64,000 nt of DNA from Agapetus fuscipes (GCA_951799405.1 OX637337.1:3348001-3412000); one strand, 5' to 3'; positions 47,136-57,617 are shown, counted from the first letter of the stretch. The notes: generated by a model not told the origin, from the letters alone. Numbers and translations are program-made.

Positions 47136-47597
47136 GTTGAGCTATCAAATATATATTGTTCACATCAAGAGGCGATGGGCAAAAAAGGTTGAGAAACGCT
47201 ATATACTAGATCTCTTTTGTATGGTATATACACCTACCAATTTGGGATACTTTAATTCAAAATTGATTCTGTACATCAAATGAATATAAAAATGTACGCG
47301 GTCTCTCATTAGCTATAATTTTCTTTCACAAAAATCAGTGTCAATGATTCCACAGCCGAGATATTTTATTTCAATATTAATGGCCGGGCCGATCTTTTCA
47401 TCTCTAATGATCCGCGCAGCATTCCATATTTCTTCCCCCATTGTGCGGAGTGTCCGTGGATGCCGAATGATTCAACACAATGTCTAAATAGACGAGGCGG
47501 CTCCCAAATCCACTCCTGAATCATCATTCCCAAAGCTACCGGATTGTATCTTTGAGATATCCAAAAAAAAATGATAAAGAAGTCCCAAATCACCTTT
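47136..47597. other. No recognisable feature
   Basis: Unique. A GC-balanced part at 47380-47540 carries a 129-codon minus-strand frame that continues into the neighbouring TIR element and has no known motif. Confidence 0.3.
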
Positions 47598-47890
47598 GGG
47601 GCTGTCCATATATTACCTACGTCATTCGCATTAAGGGGGGGGGGGAGTCTGGTCTGCGGATGATGGCAAATGATGTACGAGTACCAAAAGTGACATCGTT
47701 CTTGTAAATACCAATTTCTACAAAAATACAAAATATTATGTAAGTAATATAACATTATTAATTATTAAGCTCATCCATTATTACAGCAAGAGGGGGGGGG
47801 GTCATTAGATAATGACTATAGGATGATTGTAAGGGGGGGGGGGAGGTCGAAAATCGGCAAAAATCGATGACGTAATATATGGACGGCCCC
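47598..47890. mobile_element. TIR element with GGGGCYGTCCATATATTAC ends
   Basis: GGGGCTGTCCATATATTAC at the left is mirrored by GTAATATATGGACGGCCCC at the right. Both sides have TTT as a possible 3-bp target duplication. G runs of 11-12 lie inside each arm (near 47635 and 47834). No coding capacity. Similar ends are common in arthropod genomes, but I cannot name the superfamily. Confidence 0.7.
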
Positions 47891-47897
47891 TTTGGAG

Positions 47898-48069
47898 AAA
47901 CGCAAGTAAGCTAGTGTAACTTCTTGTCGCGTTCTCCTGGAAGGGGTCGCATGTGGCAAGAGAACCTATTTTTTTCACAGGTATAGAGACCGGTTTCATA
48001 ACAACAGTTGAAGTGGGAGTTTCTTAGGTCCTGAGGAGGCTGGTACTCATTTCTTGTGAAGGTTGAGAA
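47898..48069 (-). mobile_element. SINE-G copy, 3' half
   Basis: Minus strand, with the 3' tip at the left (CTAGTGTAACTTCTTG) and truncated where RepA joins at 48070. Confidence 0.75.
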
Positions 48070-48313
48070 ATCTAATCTAATCTAAGTTGCAAAGATATGT
48101 TACATTGGAGATTTACATTACATGCATTCTCACAACCAGACACGTACAAGTTCGCGCTTGCACATGCCTCATGTGAACCTACAACATAAAAACCAAATCT
48201 CAAATGGACATACACCCTGCAACTGTTGCTGTCCTTCCCTGTAACAGGCGTGACATTAGCAAGTTGAACCATTTTCTACAGCATGGGTGGTCAGCCGCAT
48301 ACCAACCTATAAG
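48070..48313 (-). mobile_element. RepA copy, full length
   Basis: Minus strand from (AATCT)n at the left to ACCAACCTATAAG at the right. It abuts a plus-strand RepA, making a head-to-head pair. Confidence 0.85.
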
Positions 48314-48420
48314 TTTGGTTTTTAATTTGTAAGTACGCACGTAGCATTTGTAAGCGCTAACTTAAACGTGTCTCTTTGTGGACATGCATTAAATATGACT
48401 TTTAAATTTTGATATATCTT
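48314..48420 (+). mobile_element. RepA 3' fragment
   Basis: GTTTGGTTTTTAATTTGTAAG to GACTTTTAAATTTTG; older and more diverged than its neighbour. Confidence 0.65.
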
Positions 48421-48726
48421 GTTATTAATGTTAATATAATCTAGTTTATAGACTGATCATTTATACTTTTTCTTTATCCAGTATTTAAAATTCCAAGGCC
48501 GTTTCTCACGCATTGATTTTGGTTCTGTGATTCGCGCTCGCCGTTTTATTTGCATTGTAATTAAACGATATTATTCATAGCGACCACAAAAAACGATAGC
48601 GCCGCACAAATGGAGACCGATTACCTTTAAAATATTACTTTCGATAGCGCCGCAAGCGACAAAACGATCCATCATTATTGCCGTTAACCGTTGCACTGCC
48701 AAATACGAGTTATCTCGTGAACAATA
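48421..48726. other. No recognisable feature
   Basis: AT-rich; the words GATAGCGCCGCA recur twice (48596 and 48644). No frame. Confidence 0.35.
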
Positions 48727-48770
48727 ATACTGTAATGTAAATAGTAGATTAATATAAGTGTACATCGTAG

Positions 48771-49397
48771 TGTTATGTTTAGATAGAAAGGTATCTCCAG
48801 GATACTTACATCCGGCTAGCTCTCATCAGCATCACTCTCAGGGCGTGGGGTTCTTTCCTTCGGTATTGCTTACTTATATCTTGGGAAGGTTGTATAGTAA
48901 AAGATGAGTTTAACATGAACAAAGAAGGGTTTATTTACTTTACTAATATGGGGAAAAAGGGGAATTTAGGGAATTGCCAGACCTACAGGTTGTCACTAGA
49001 ACACTCCCTATTCCGTTGGCTGGAGTTCTAAACGGAAGGCCTGGGGCAGCGCCCCAGGCTAGCGGCGGCTCACAAGGCGGACGCCTCCACACGTTGGAGC
49101 CCCTGGGTTGGCGTTCCTATGCCTCTGGTCCACAAGGCGGGTGCCTTGCTGGCAGGAAATCTAAGTAGATGGGGGGGGAGGGAGCTCCATTGTAGTGCCC
49201 CCTCTTGCACCGCTTGGTGCTTGGTCGCTGACGTCTTAATCGGCTGACATCTTGCCGGGAACTCACGAACGACGGTCTGATTAGTTCACACGGTGCAGTT
49301 CGGCCGCTTCCGTGACCGTTCGGCTCCGTTCGGCCCACAAACACACACTGCACAGTTCGGGATTGTTTTTTTATATGTTATTTAAAATAACATAACA
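48771..49397. mobile_element. Nested solo LTR (627 bp), TSD GTAG
   Basis: Starts TGTTATGTTTAGATAG, ends AAAATAACATAACA, with terminal TGTTATGTT/AACATAACA inverted repeats. Flanked by GTAG on both sides. Removing it and one GTAG restores the host LTR exactly as in the copy at 59935. GC-rich interior (49010-49340) includes a perfect hairpin. Transcription direction not determined. Confidence 0.88.
49039..49059. repeat. Perfect GC hairpin in nested LTR
   Basis: GCCTGGGGC, loop AGC, then GCCCCAGGC: nine-bp arms with a 3-nt loop. Very stable as RNA or single-stranded DNA. Confidence 0.9.
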
Positions 49398-49801
49398 GTA
49401 GGTAATAGTTATTATAATGTTATGTCAAAAGTATATTAATATGGGTGTACACCGTAGGTAGCAATAATTATAGGCCTAAGAAATCTAGAAATTAAATGAT
49501 CCTTTTGTTCTCTTGAACTTGGTAGAATATTTCGGAATGTGCTGGCGAAATTAGTCACTGGAAAGTACTGTCTGTGAAGTATATGAGGCGTAGAATTGAG
49601 TGCGTTAAGCCAGTGCGATAGTTGGCTTTGATTTAAAGAGTGTAAGCGATACTAAACTGTGAAAAAATAAATTAGTGTTACCAAAAGAGCTAAAAATAAA
49701 TGTTAATTTGTAAAAATAAATAAAGTGCAAATAAAGATCCTGAAAGAAGACCTATATGTTTTAATTTAGAGACTTTACGAACCAAAAACACTACAATACT
49801 T

Positions 49802-50058
49802 CGCTGCCTTAGTTCTTGTTTGCCGTATAGACCATTAAGCTAATTTTACATGAGCAATTTTTGCATGTGTAGTACTGAACCAATGTGTCTTATGAAATCA
49901 GGAAATTGATTTAAAAAATATTTAAAACAACTCACACATTATCCAGTTTTACGTTTTTTCTTAGCTCAGATTGTGTAGAAGTTGATTTTTAAGAAAGCTG
50001 CATAAAAACTCATATTTGACAGAATTGGTCTATCCGGCAAACAAGAACTGGGGGAGCG
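49802..50058. mobile_element. MITE-B copy 1 (257 bp), 4-bp TSD ACTT
   Basis: Terminal inverted repeats CGCTGCCTTAGTTCTTGTTT / inverse of CGCTCCCCCAGTTCTTGTTT, continuing about 24 bp further in. Flanked by ACTT (49798-49801, 50059-50062). It lies immediately beside the family-D solo LTR. No coding capacity. Confidence 0.85.
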
Positions 50059-50161
50059 ACTTGTCTGCTTCATTACTCACGAAAGAACTCGTCTTGAAGA
50101 GCTGTGATGGGCATTGCAGATCAACCGCATTTTGTCTGTCCTTGCATGCTTGCAAATGCAA

Positions 50162-50505
50162 TTAGGCAACACATATAGTGTAACTTCTTGCCGCGTTAAC
50201 ACCGAAGGGGCCGCATGTGGCGAGTCTAATCTAATCTCAGTTGCAAAGATATGTAACATTAAGGATTCATATTACATGCATTCTCACAAGCAGACACGTA
50301 TAATTTCGCGCTTGCACATGCCGCATGTGAACCTACAACATACAAACCCAAATTTCAAATGAACATACACCCAGTAACTCTTGCCGACCCTTCCTGAAAC
50401 AGGGGTGACATTGGCAAAGTGAACCATTTTCAACAGCATGTTCCCGAGGAGTCTGGTACTCATTTCTTGTGAAGGTTTAGTAAACCTTGCCGGTATTTTG
50501 TTGTA
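50162..50505 (-). mobile_element. SINE-G copy split by RepA
   Basis: Minus-strand 3' tip at 50162-50224 and body at 50441-50505 (CGAGGAGTCTGGTACTC). Truncated before the head. Confidence 0.75.
50225..50440 (-). mobile_element. RepA copy inserted in SINE-G
   Basis: Minus strand from GTCTAATCTAATCTCAG to TTTTCAACAGCATG on plus. Lacks the last ~30 bp of the 5' end. Confidence 0.85.
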
Positions 50506-51042
50506 TTTTTTGTCATGTGAAAAACTGTCATTGTGATGTTCTGTCATGTGTCGTGTTTTCTTTTGCCATTCTATCCTGTCACTGTTTCTGAAAAGTGATG
50601 GAAAAACAACACATTTTTTATTTGCGGCAGAGAAAGAGTTAAAGGAGAGGCTGTGTGTATTCACCTACATATTATGATTATTCTTATGTATCTTATATCT
50701 TAAGATGCAAATATCAAATGCTCAATGTCATAAAGAACTAACGCTGATTCAATTATGAGATTAATGTATTATTTCGTATTTCGATGTAGGTATTTAAAAT
50801 TACAGAATGTATTGTGTTTTACTTTTTCATGAAAAAATCTGAGTAGACATTCCTACATTTAATTAAATAGGTTGTAGCAATAAGCTATTTTGAAAATTTC
50901 AGCAGTGAGTTCACGTTTTCTGTGGGTTTTTTAATGGATTTGTGGAGAAGAATGCAATTCACTATTCTATTTTGCCTAGCTAGAAACAGGTGTTAACATT
51001 ATCAATTAATAATTCATAATTAAATAATTCAAAATCTTCCAA
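50506..51042. other. No recognisable feature
   Basis: AT-rich; TGTCATTGTGATGTTCTGTC near 50527 echoes a phrase near 6295, perhaps an old shared repeat. Confidence 0.35.
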
Positions 51043-51249
51043 TACCTACTGTAAAAATGGTTCACTTTGCCAATGTCTTCCCTGTTACAGGAAATCGTCG
51101 GCAAAAGTTGCAGGGCTTATGCTCACTTGAGGTTTGGATTTTTTTTTGTAAGTGTACATGCAGCAAATTCGTAAGTCTGTTTGTAGGCATGCATTTAATG
51201 TGAATTTTCAATATTTATGTATACCTTCGCAACTTAGATTAAAGATGAT
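51043..51249 (+). mobile_element. RepA copy, diverged
   Basis: From CCTACTGTAAAAATGG to CGCAACTTAGATTAAAG, followed by (ATT)n. Confidence 0.75.
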
Positions 51250-51298
51250 TATTATTATTATTATAGATTGCCACTGAGTATCACATACGAGTACTTCT

Positions 51299-51558
51299 CG
51301 TCACCTTAGTGCTTGTTTGTCGTATCTCCAACAAAGGTAATGAGGTAAAACAAGAACAATGTTTGTATGTGTACTGGACCAATGTCCCTTATTTAAATTG
51401 GAAATTGATTGTAAAAATATTTAAAACAATTCTCACATTATCAAGTCTTACGTTGTTGTCTTAGCTCACATTGTGTAGAATATGATTCTCAACACAATTT
51501 CATTGAAAAGTCATCTTTGAATCAAATGGTAGATAAGCCAAACAAGTACTGAGAGGGA
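51299..51558. mobile_element. MITE-B copy 2, old
   Basis: CACCTTAGTGCTTGTTTGTCG at the left and GGCTTATC/CAAACAAGTACTG-like inverse at the right (AACAAGTACTGAGAGGGA), with an interior matching 49802. Target duplication eroded. Confidence 0.75.
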
Positions 51559-51883
51559 AGATATAACGACTCAATGCATGCATTACACATATCCTACAAA
51601 ATCACACACACACTTATATTTCACTTTGATTGTATAACGGCAGGTGATGAGCTAAAGTTAATAATTACTTTGTGTGGAGATTCGGTGATTAACATGAGCT
51701 GATCCCCGGCTGATGCATGTCACAGGGTGTCATTAATCATCAACTGATTAACGACTTTTCGAGACATGCGCATTGACGTTAATGTAAACCAACAGCAAAA
51801 CCATTAAAATCAACCGAAGAATGATTTTTCGAATACGTCGATATCTTGACATAGAAGAGGACCTTATGTATCTAATAATTGTC
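51559..51883. other. No recognisable feature
   Basis: Unique AT-rich sequence. Confidence 0.35.
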
Positions 51884-52092
51884 GGTGTTATGGCCGCGGG
51901 GATCAAGTCAGGTTATTTGGAACCGGATGACGTTGGTTCGAATCCCGCGACAATAACTTCGACTCTTGTTCAAAAGATGCCGTTGCATGCACACAAGCTT
52001 CTGCTTTCGCATGACTTAAACTGGTCAGGCAAAATAGGTTGGTGGATTGCATTCCTTTCCACAAATCTACTAAAAAAAAAAACTGTGAGTTG
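51884..52092 (+). mobile_element. SINE-S copy (Ser/Leu-tRNA-like head)
   Basis: Head GGCCGCGGGGATCAAGT, then GACGTTGGTTCGAATCCCG (excellent B box). The A-to-B spacing is long, as in tRNAs with a long variable arm. The body ends GGCAAAATAGGTTGGTGG, CACAAATCTAC and a poly(A). It shares head, body and end with 57348-57600. Confidence 0.75.
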
Positions 52093-52097
52093 GTTTG

Positions 52098-52770
52098 TGA
52101 TATTCATGACTTGGGACATGGTGTCCGTGACTTGGGACATGGTATCCGTCAATCGAGACGTTGTATCCGTCACTTGGGATGTGATATCTGTGACTTGGGA
52201 GGGATGTGATATCTGTGACTTGGGACATACAATCTGTGACTTCGAACATGGTATATGTGACTTGGTACACAGTATCCGTGACTTGGGACATGGTGTCCAT
52301 GACTTAGGACATGGTATCCGTCAATCGAGACAGGGTATCCGTCACTAGGGATGTGATATCCGTGACTTGGGAGGGATGTGATATCTGTGACTTCGAACAT
52401 GGTATCTGTGACTTGGTACACAGTATCCGTGACTTGAGACATGGCATCCGTGACTTGGAACATGGTATCTGTGACTTGGAACATGGGAAATGGGATTTGG
52501 TACACAGTATCCGTGACTTGGTAATTGTGACTTGGAACATAGGTAATGGGATTTGGTACACAGTATCCGTGACTTGGTTTCTGTGACTTGGAACATGGTA
52601 TCTGCGACACGGTATCCGTGATTTGGGACAGGTGTCCGTGACTTGACACATAGTATCCGTGACTTGGAACATGGTATATGTGACTTGATAGATAGTACCC
52701 TTGACTTGGATCACGATAGAAAATGACTAGAACTTGGCATCCGTATCTTATAAATTAGTATCCGTGACTT
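52098..52770. repeat. 21-bp minisatellite (GTGACTTGGGACATGGTATCC)n
   Basis: About 30 units with variants (TTGGAACATGG, TCAATCGAGAC, GGGAGGGATGTGATATC). A ~120-170 bp higher-order duplication is visible (52140-52260 vs 52310-52400). The period is a multiple of three, so continuous frames run through it on both strands as heptapeptide repeats (VSVTWDM on plus). It starts right after the SINE-S poly(A). Confidence 0.95.
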
Positions 52771-53449
52771 GGTACCTAGTAAATTTTACAATATTTTAAG
52801 TGTCAACCCCCTCATTACAACATGCCAATTACGATGGTTTTTTTTGCATGTTAAGTAAATTTTATGTACCTAATGCAGAAATAAAACACATTAGCCACTT
52901 TGACTAGACTCATTCATAAACAATATTTAATTTTTAAGCAAGCTTATAACCAATATTTCCATACTGAAAAAGTTACTTTAACTCTAGTTTTAGGATAATG
53001 AATAAGACAGCGGAATAATTTTCCCTATAGACGATCATCCAACATTCAACGTTGTTGCGTTGTATACGAGCCCTTCACACTTGTAAGCAATACTTATTCT
53101 AGGCACTCTTGCAGTGATCTGAATAATTAAAAAATGACTGTCATAATTTTTTTTTTTTGCGGATATTTTTGCATGCGACTTATTTCGGCACCACACAGTT
53201 GGCCATCGCAAGCGGAATGGCATCAGGTTACAGTTACACAATTGCCATTGAAGATAAAAAAAAAACAACATACGTTAATTGAAATACTTATTTACATATT
53301 ACATCATTTGATCCATAAAACACAGCTGAGTTTTTTTCATATTTTTTACACAGTTTTTAACACATTTTCAAAAAACATGTAGATTACTTTCGAAATGAAT
53401 CGTTTGAAGTTTTGTACACGAGTTAACAATGGACTCGGCATATTAATTG
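52771..53449. other. No recognisable feature
   Basis: AT-rich unique DNA; short frames only. Confidence 0.35.
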
Positions 53450-53585
53450 ACATCGCCTAATGTGTTGTGACGTCAGAAGGCCAGGTTGCTAGGGAAAATA
53501 CAGCATTGTATTTGGTTATTGGTTGCTGAGGACCGTACAAGTCCCATACAAGTGTGACGTTTGCCCGTCGAGAAAAATGTTCTAC
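53450..53585 (-). repeat. RepE copy with intact TGACGTCA
   Basis: GTGACGTCAGAAGGCCAGG, TTGCTAGGGAAAATAC, GGTTATTGGTTGCTG and GACGTTTGCCCGTCGAG on plus: the complete reversed RepE block order. Confidence 0.65.
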
Positions 53586-53589
53586 TTCA

Positions 53590-53976
53590 AATAACGACTA
53601 CAGGAGAAGAACAAGGAATACCTATCAGTTGTAGAAAATTATGAGTGAATCAAATTTTGAAATTTGAAATCACGGTTATTGGCTGTCACGAAAAAACGGA
53701 AATACCGCCATAAACTGTGATAGCGACTGTTGTTGCATTGAATTTTTGGCAGAGCTTTAGATTCACACTATTAGTTAGTGACTGGATGCAGAGAGCCCAG
53801 GACAGAGACGCCTGGAGAGATATGAGGGAGGCCTATGCCCAGCAGTGGACAAGAAGTGGCTGATTAAGTAAGTAAGTAAGTGAGATTCACACATATGCCA
53901 CTATATATATTTATTTTTCTTTCGAACTTATTTTTTTAGTTTTTCTGACAATCCTTGTTTGTCCCCCGTAGTCTTC
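53590..53976. mobile_element. TIR element (MITE-C), copy 2, with a LINE insertion
   Basis: Ends carry GACTACAGGAGAAGAACAAGG and the inverse CCTTGTTTGTCCCCCGTAGTC; the interior has AATACCGCCATAAACTGTG, as at 7108-7424 in the opposite sense. A 114-bp LINE tail sits at 53769-53882. Confidence 0.7.
53769..53882 (+). mobile_element. LINE 3' fragment with (TAAG)n tail, TSD AGATTCACAC
   Basis: The frame reads DWMQRAQDRDAWRDMREAYA then QQWTRSG and stop, followed by TAAGTAAGTAAGTAAG. AGATTCACAC flanks both sides (53759-53768, 53883-53892). The sequence is the far C-terminus typical of RTE/R1-group ORFs (A.DR..W). Confidence 0.85.
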
Positions 53977-54374
53977 AAATGTGTGCCGAGTTGATTGTGC
54001 AGTGTTGTCACGCAGAAGCGATGGTCTGTGTGGTGGACGCGCTAAAGGCAGGACCGAGCCTCATATTGCGCAGGTAAAAAATCTGTCGAAGTCGTAATAA
54101 ATGAGCTCGGCGGGTTTTTGTGCTGCGCCTGCGCGGTCCGTCTCTCACGGCGACTGTGATCTAACGCCAGTCCCAGTGACGGCCAGCGGACTAATTTAAC
54201 CCTTAAAAGTTTCAATAAAAGTACAGCAAACACAAAAGTGCCATGTCTAAGCTGGAAAAAATGTTGAAAAACCGGGGTGTAAGAAACAACCTCTACTAAA
54301 ACCCATTAGTATAGGCTTAAAGGTAGGAGATAACCATCTTACTTATCTAGTGTCTATTTACTTCACCTGTTCAC
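53977..54374. other. Spacer with a small RTE relic
   Basis: At 54228-54290 CCATGTCTAAGCTGGAAAAAATG matches the start of the fragment at 54691, so a piece of the same LINE lies here. The GC-richer part at 54080-54200 is unassigned. Confidence 0.4.
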
Positions 54375-54637
54375 CTTTGACTTATAGGTTGGTATGCGGC
54401 TGACCACCCATGCTGTAGAAAATGGTTCACTTTGCCAATGTCAGCCCTGTTTCAGGGAAGGTCGGCAAGAGTTGCAGGGTGTATGTCCATTTGAGATTTG
54501 GTTTTTATATTGTACGTTCACATTCGGCATGCGCAAGCGCGAATTTGTACCTACGTGTCTGCTTGTGAGAATGCATGTAATGTGAGTCCCCAATGTTACA
54601 TATCTTTGCAATTAGATTAGATTAGATTGGATTAGTT
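54375..54637 (+). mobile_element. RepA copy, full length
   Basis: TTTGACTTATAGGTTGG start, CCCTGTTTCAGGG hairpin, tail of GATTA units with one GATTG. Separates two pieces of one RTE fragment. Confidence 0.88.
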
Positions 54638-54690
54638 ACGTAGGTATATAAAGTTGATATATAGACATCGGATGCCGTATCACGATTGCC

Positions 54691-55220
54691 AAAAGTGCCA
54701 TGCCTAAGCTGGAAAAAATATGGAAAGACTGGGGTGTGAGTAACAGCCCTAAGATAAAGCTTGTCAGGAGTCTGGTCCACTTTATTTTTCTGTGTGCTGC
54801 TGCGGCATGGACCATAAAAGCAGCAGGAATAAAAAAAAAACACATTTTAAATTTGGTGCTGGAGGCGCATGCCCCGGATACCATGGACAGCTAGACGTAT
54901 CAACGAATTCATTTGTCGGGAGCTACGTTTGGATGGCTTGACTCTGGCCAGTATATTATGTACACACCGTATTCTTCAGTTCTTCAGACACGTTGTCTGT
55001 GGCAAACAGAATAGCCTGAAACGACTGGCTGTGATCGATGCCTTGAAGGGGAAGAGGGGAAGAGGAAGAGGAAGATCCTCCACACGATGGACAGATCAAG
55101 TGAAAACAACAGAAGGCACCTCGGTGGTTGGAGCGCTTAGAGCAGCACAGTCAAGAGAGAACTGGAGAAAAGTGGTTGCTTCAACACGGGTCACGACTCA
55201 ATGAAGAAGACAACAATCAT
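54691..55220 (+). pseudogene. RTE-type LINE C-terminal region, frameshifted
   Basis: Frame one (from 54700) reads LEKIWKDWGVSNSPKIKLVR and AAAAWTIKAAGIKKK. Frame two (from 54869) reads MPRIPWTARRINEFICRELR, then ILQFFRHVVCGKQNSLKRLA and GKRGRGRGRSSTRWTDQVKT, ending RVTTQ and stop. These match the thumb and C-terminal signature of lepidopteran/arthropod RTE ORFs (R.PWTARR.N..IL.EL, ILQ.FGH, GKR.RGR...RW.DQ). The frame shift near 54870 and missing palm domain mark a dead copy. This family is distinct from the 45 kb element. Confidence 0.88.
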
Positions 55221-56054
55221 AACTAAGCTACATTGCAACCACTTTTTTTTAGGCACAATTTTTTTTTTTAATTAAATTTATTTAAAAAGCTTTTGTTAGA
55301 TTTCCACGCACCGCCATTGTGAAAAGTTCGATTCGACCTTTTCGAAATATACAAAGTAGACAAAAGCTCCGATCCCCGCTAATGAGTTTACAATCATAAA
55401 CTGATTATTTATGCGAGGGGTGGGTCCCAAAGAGGGCTCATTAGTCATGAAGCACCGTCAGGACCCTTGTGGGAGGACTCAGGCAGTAAATCCTAATCCC
55501 CCACATCTCACATACACTGTATCTAGCGGTCATGCTAAAGGAATGAGCTGCATATTCTATCTTCAATACAATAAAAATGAAATGCCGTTTGTTGGTAACA
55601 GCATCAATCAAGGATGGTTGAACTTTTTTGGCTGTTTTACATTCCCATATGAATTTTGTAATCAAGGAATGGTTATGGGATACAAAAAAGTGGGTAAAAT
55701 TTGTTTAACTTTCAAATTTGTGAAAGTTAAACGTTGTTTTGTATGGGAGCTTTGTATAGAATCTCCAATTTATTTACATTATAATGAAATGCGCAGTAGA
55801 TTTTTTCAAAACATTTAAAAAACTTTGAAAATTTCTATAGGACAATAAAAAAATTGCGTGTATTTCCTATAGATTCCTATACCGGTAATCCGTTTTGACA
55901 TTTTTTTTAACATTTAAACATATTGCAACCTTACGGAAATCTAATCTAAATAACAAAAATATATGAATTCCCACAGACCACGGCAACAGATCCCGGAAAA
56001 CACCACTCCAGCATCATCAGCCGGCCATGTAAGCCTAAAACTCTTATTCAATAT
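55221..56054. other. Unique segment with a 135-codon frame of unknown nature
   Basis: Plus-strand frame 55411-55818 (MRGVGPKEGSLVMKHRQDPC...) is rich in Cys and aromatic residues and resembles nothing I know. An 11-bp hairpin sits inside it, and coding bias is not evident. AT content rises after 55820. I do not call a gene. Confidence 0.25.
55703..55732. repeat. Perfect inverted repeat, 11-bp arms
   Basis: GTTTAACTTTC, 8-nt loop, GAAAGTTAAAC. Confidence 0.85.
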
Positions 56055-56228
56055 ATAAATTAATGCATGCCTATAAACAGACACGCGCAAGTTCATAGTT
56101 ACAAATGCTACATGTGTACTTACAAATTAAAATACACGACTCAAATTAATTTAAACCCTACAACTTTGCACACCTTCCCTGAAACATTTGCAAAGTAAAC
56201 TATATTTTACAGTATGGGTGGTTGATTG
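56055..56228 (-). mobile_element. RepA copy, diverged
   Basis: Minus strand without tail; the hairpin region has lost its second arm (CCCTGAAACATTTGC). Confidence 0.65.
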
Positions 56229-56407
56229 TTCATAATGACGAAACGTTCTTTATTTTTTATTTACCGAGCCACAGTGGTGCGTGCCAGGGTACAACTAGTA
56301 GGTAATAAACTTATTCAGTGTGGGGATAAAAACCTTGATGAATTTAAGTGGAAATATATGCAATACAGCGGTTGAAGGAAAACAATGATGGGAAATGTTG
56401 AAAGCTT

Positions 56408-56510
56408 CTTTGACTGATAAGTTGGTATGAGGCTGACCCCCCCCCCCCCCCATGCTGTAAAAACTTGGTTCACTTTTGCCAATGCCACCACGGTTTTAGG
56501 GAAATGCGAT
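56408..56510 (+). mobile_element. RepA 5' fragment with poly-C expansion
   Basis: TTCTTTGACTGATAAGTTGG followed by GAGGCTGA and 15 consecutive C where other copies have CCACCC. Stops after the hairpin. The C run is a local slippage event. Confidence 0.75.
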
Positions 56511-56694
56511 CCCTTTCCTGAATCCTTTTTCTGCGATCCTTTATGTAAACCATTAACAATTATCTGTGTTTTTGATTAAACAAAATCATTTGAGGCTCAA
56601 TTTCCATGTATTTTTGTATTCATTGGTATTTACGTAAATATTAAAAATACTTTTTTTGTAAAATTTAAATCGAGTACCTACCTACCTTTTGATA

Positions 56695-56987
56695 TTAAGA
56701 CGATTTATTTGGTGAGCGCTGTTTTTGTGTGAATCACACCTCACGAGCCCTCTGCGAGCTTGGTTGTCACTATAGAAAGCGCCGATTCTCTAGCAAGATT
56801 CATTTGTTGTGAGGCCGGATGGATCTCTGGTGACAAGTCTTTGGTAAAGGTTTATGATTTTTTCAACCCAGCGAAGAGCATATTTAAAATGCAAAAGGTA
56901 CTTTTTTGTAGGTACTCCACTGGGATTCGAACCCGCGACCTTCGATTTACGAGTCCAAAACGGTAACAACTAGACGACGGACCGGTC
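56695..56987 (-). mobile_element. SINE-V copy, full length short-tail subtype
   Basis: Minus strand: the head at the right has the reversed B box GGGATTCGAACCCGCG and the reversed start GACGGACCGGTC. The 3' end at the left reads GGTGTGATTCACACAAAAAC in element sense and then AGCGCTCACC. A good reference copy. Confidence 0.88.
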
Positions 56988-57347
56988 AATGCTTGTATGG
57001 AATGAACGCCCTTGTTTTAAGGGCTATCAACTCACTCACTCAGTTTCCTTCGATGTTATTACAGATAGTTCATCAAAGGAGCAGTAAAGAGAAAATTAAC
57101 GGTTTGAAAATGTGTAGAAGCGTGCTCGGATGCAACTTAGATTATAGACTGCCAGCGATGACAGCGTTTCATCCGTTATCCGTTCCCCACATTACGGCAA
57201 TATGAGAGCTCCACAATTATTGCACGGCCCTTCTCTATCTCATGGTTCATCTGCGATGCACGCAGGCATTCGAACCTCTCCAGCAGGGATGTTAGGGATA
57301 TCCCTATCCGAAACCGAAATAAAAGTTTCGGATAGTGTCTAAACTAA

Positions 57348-57600
57348 ATATGTGGCCGAGGGGGCCAAGTGGGTTGATCTTTCTAGCGTGTTTGGAATAG
57401 AGCAACGTTGGTTCGATCCCCGCCTGGGTCATTTGACCATAACTTTGACACTGGTTCAACATATGTTATAGGGTAATTATTAATTAATAATTCATTATAA
57501 TAAACATAATGAATTATTAATTGATGATATTAATACTTGTTTCTGGCCAGGCAGAATAGGTTGGTGAATTGCAGTCCTCCTCACAAATCTATTTTTTTAA
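57348..57600 (+). mobile_element. SINE-S copy with internal hairpin
   Basis: Head GTGGCCGAGGGGGCCAAGTG, B box GTTGGTTCGATCCCCG, body end GGCAGAATAGGTTGGTGAA, CACAAATCTA and poly(T/A). Between head and end lies a perfect 16-bp inverted repeat (57482-57497 and 57507-57522) absent from the other copy. Confidence 0.78.
57482..57522. repeat. Perfect AT inverted repeat, 16-bp arms
   Basis: AATTAATAATTCATTA and its exact reverse complement are separated by 9 nt. Could be a tiny foldback insertion within SINE-S. Confidence 0.9.
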
Positions 57601-57617
57601 TTGTATATTAAAAAAAA

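Larger units (their letters stand above)
48731..49795 (+). mobile_element. Solo LTR (family D, ~434 bp own sequence), TSD ATAC
   Basis: Own sequence 48731-48770 plus 49402-49795, split by another solo LTR. Starts TGTAATGTAAATAG, ends AAAACACTACA, flanked by ATAC on both sides (48727-48730 and 49796-49799). The end segment GATCCTGAAAGAAGACC...TTTAGAGACTTT matches the LTR at 59935. The plus-strand orientation is inferred from AATAAA signals near 49670-49720. Confidence 0.87.

Noticed and set aside
51821..52714. Frames of 76-175 codons on both strands
   Set aside because: The 21-bp period keeps frames open on both strands; the plus-strand frame also runs through SINE-S.
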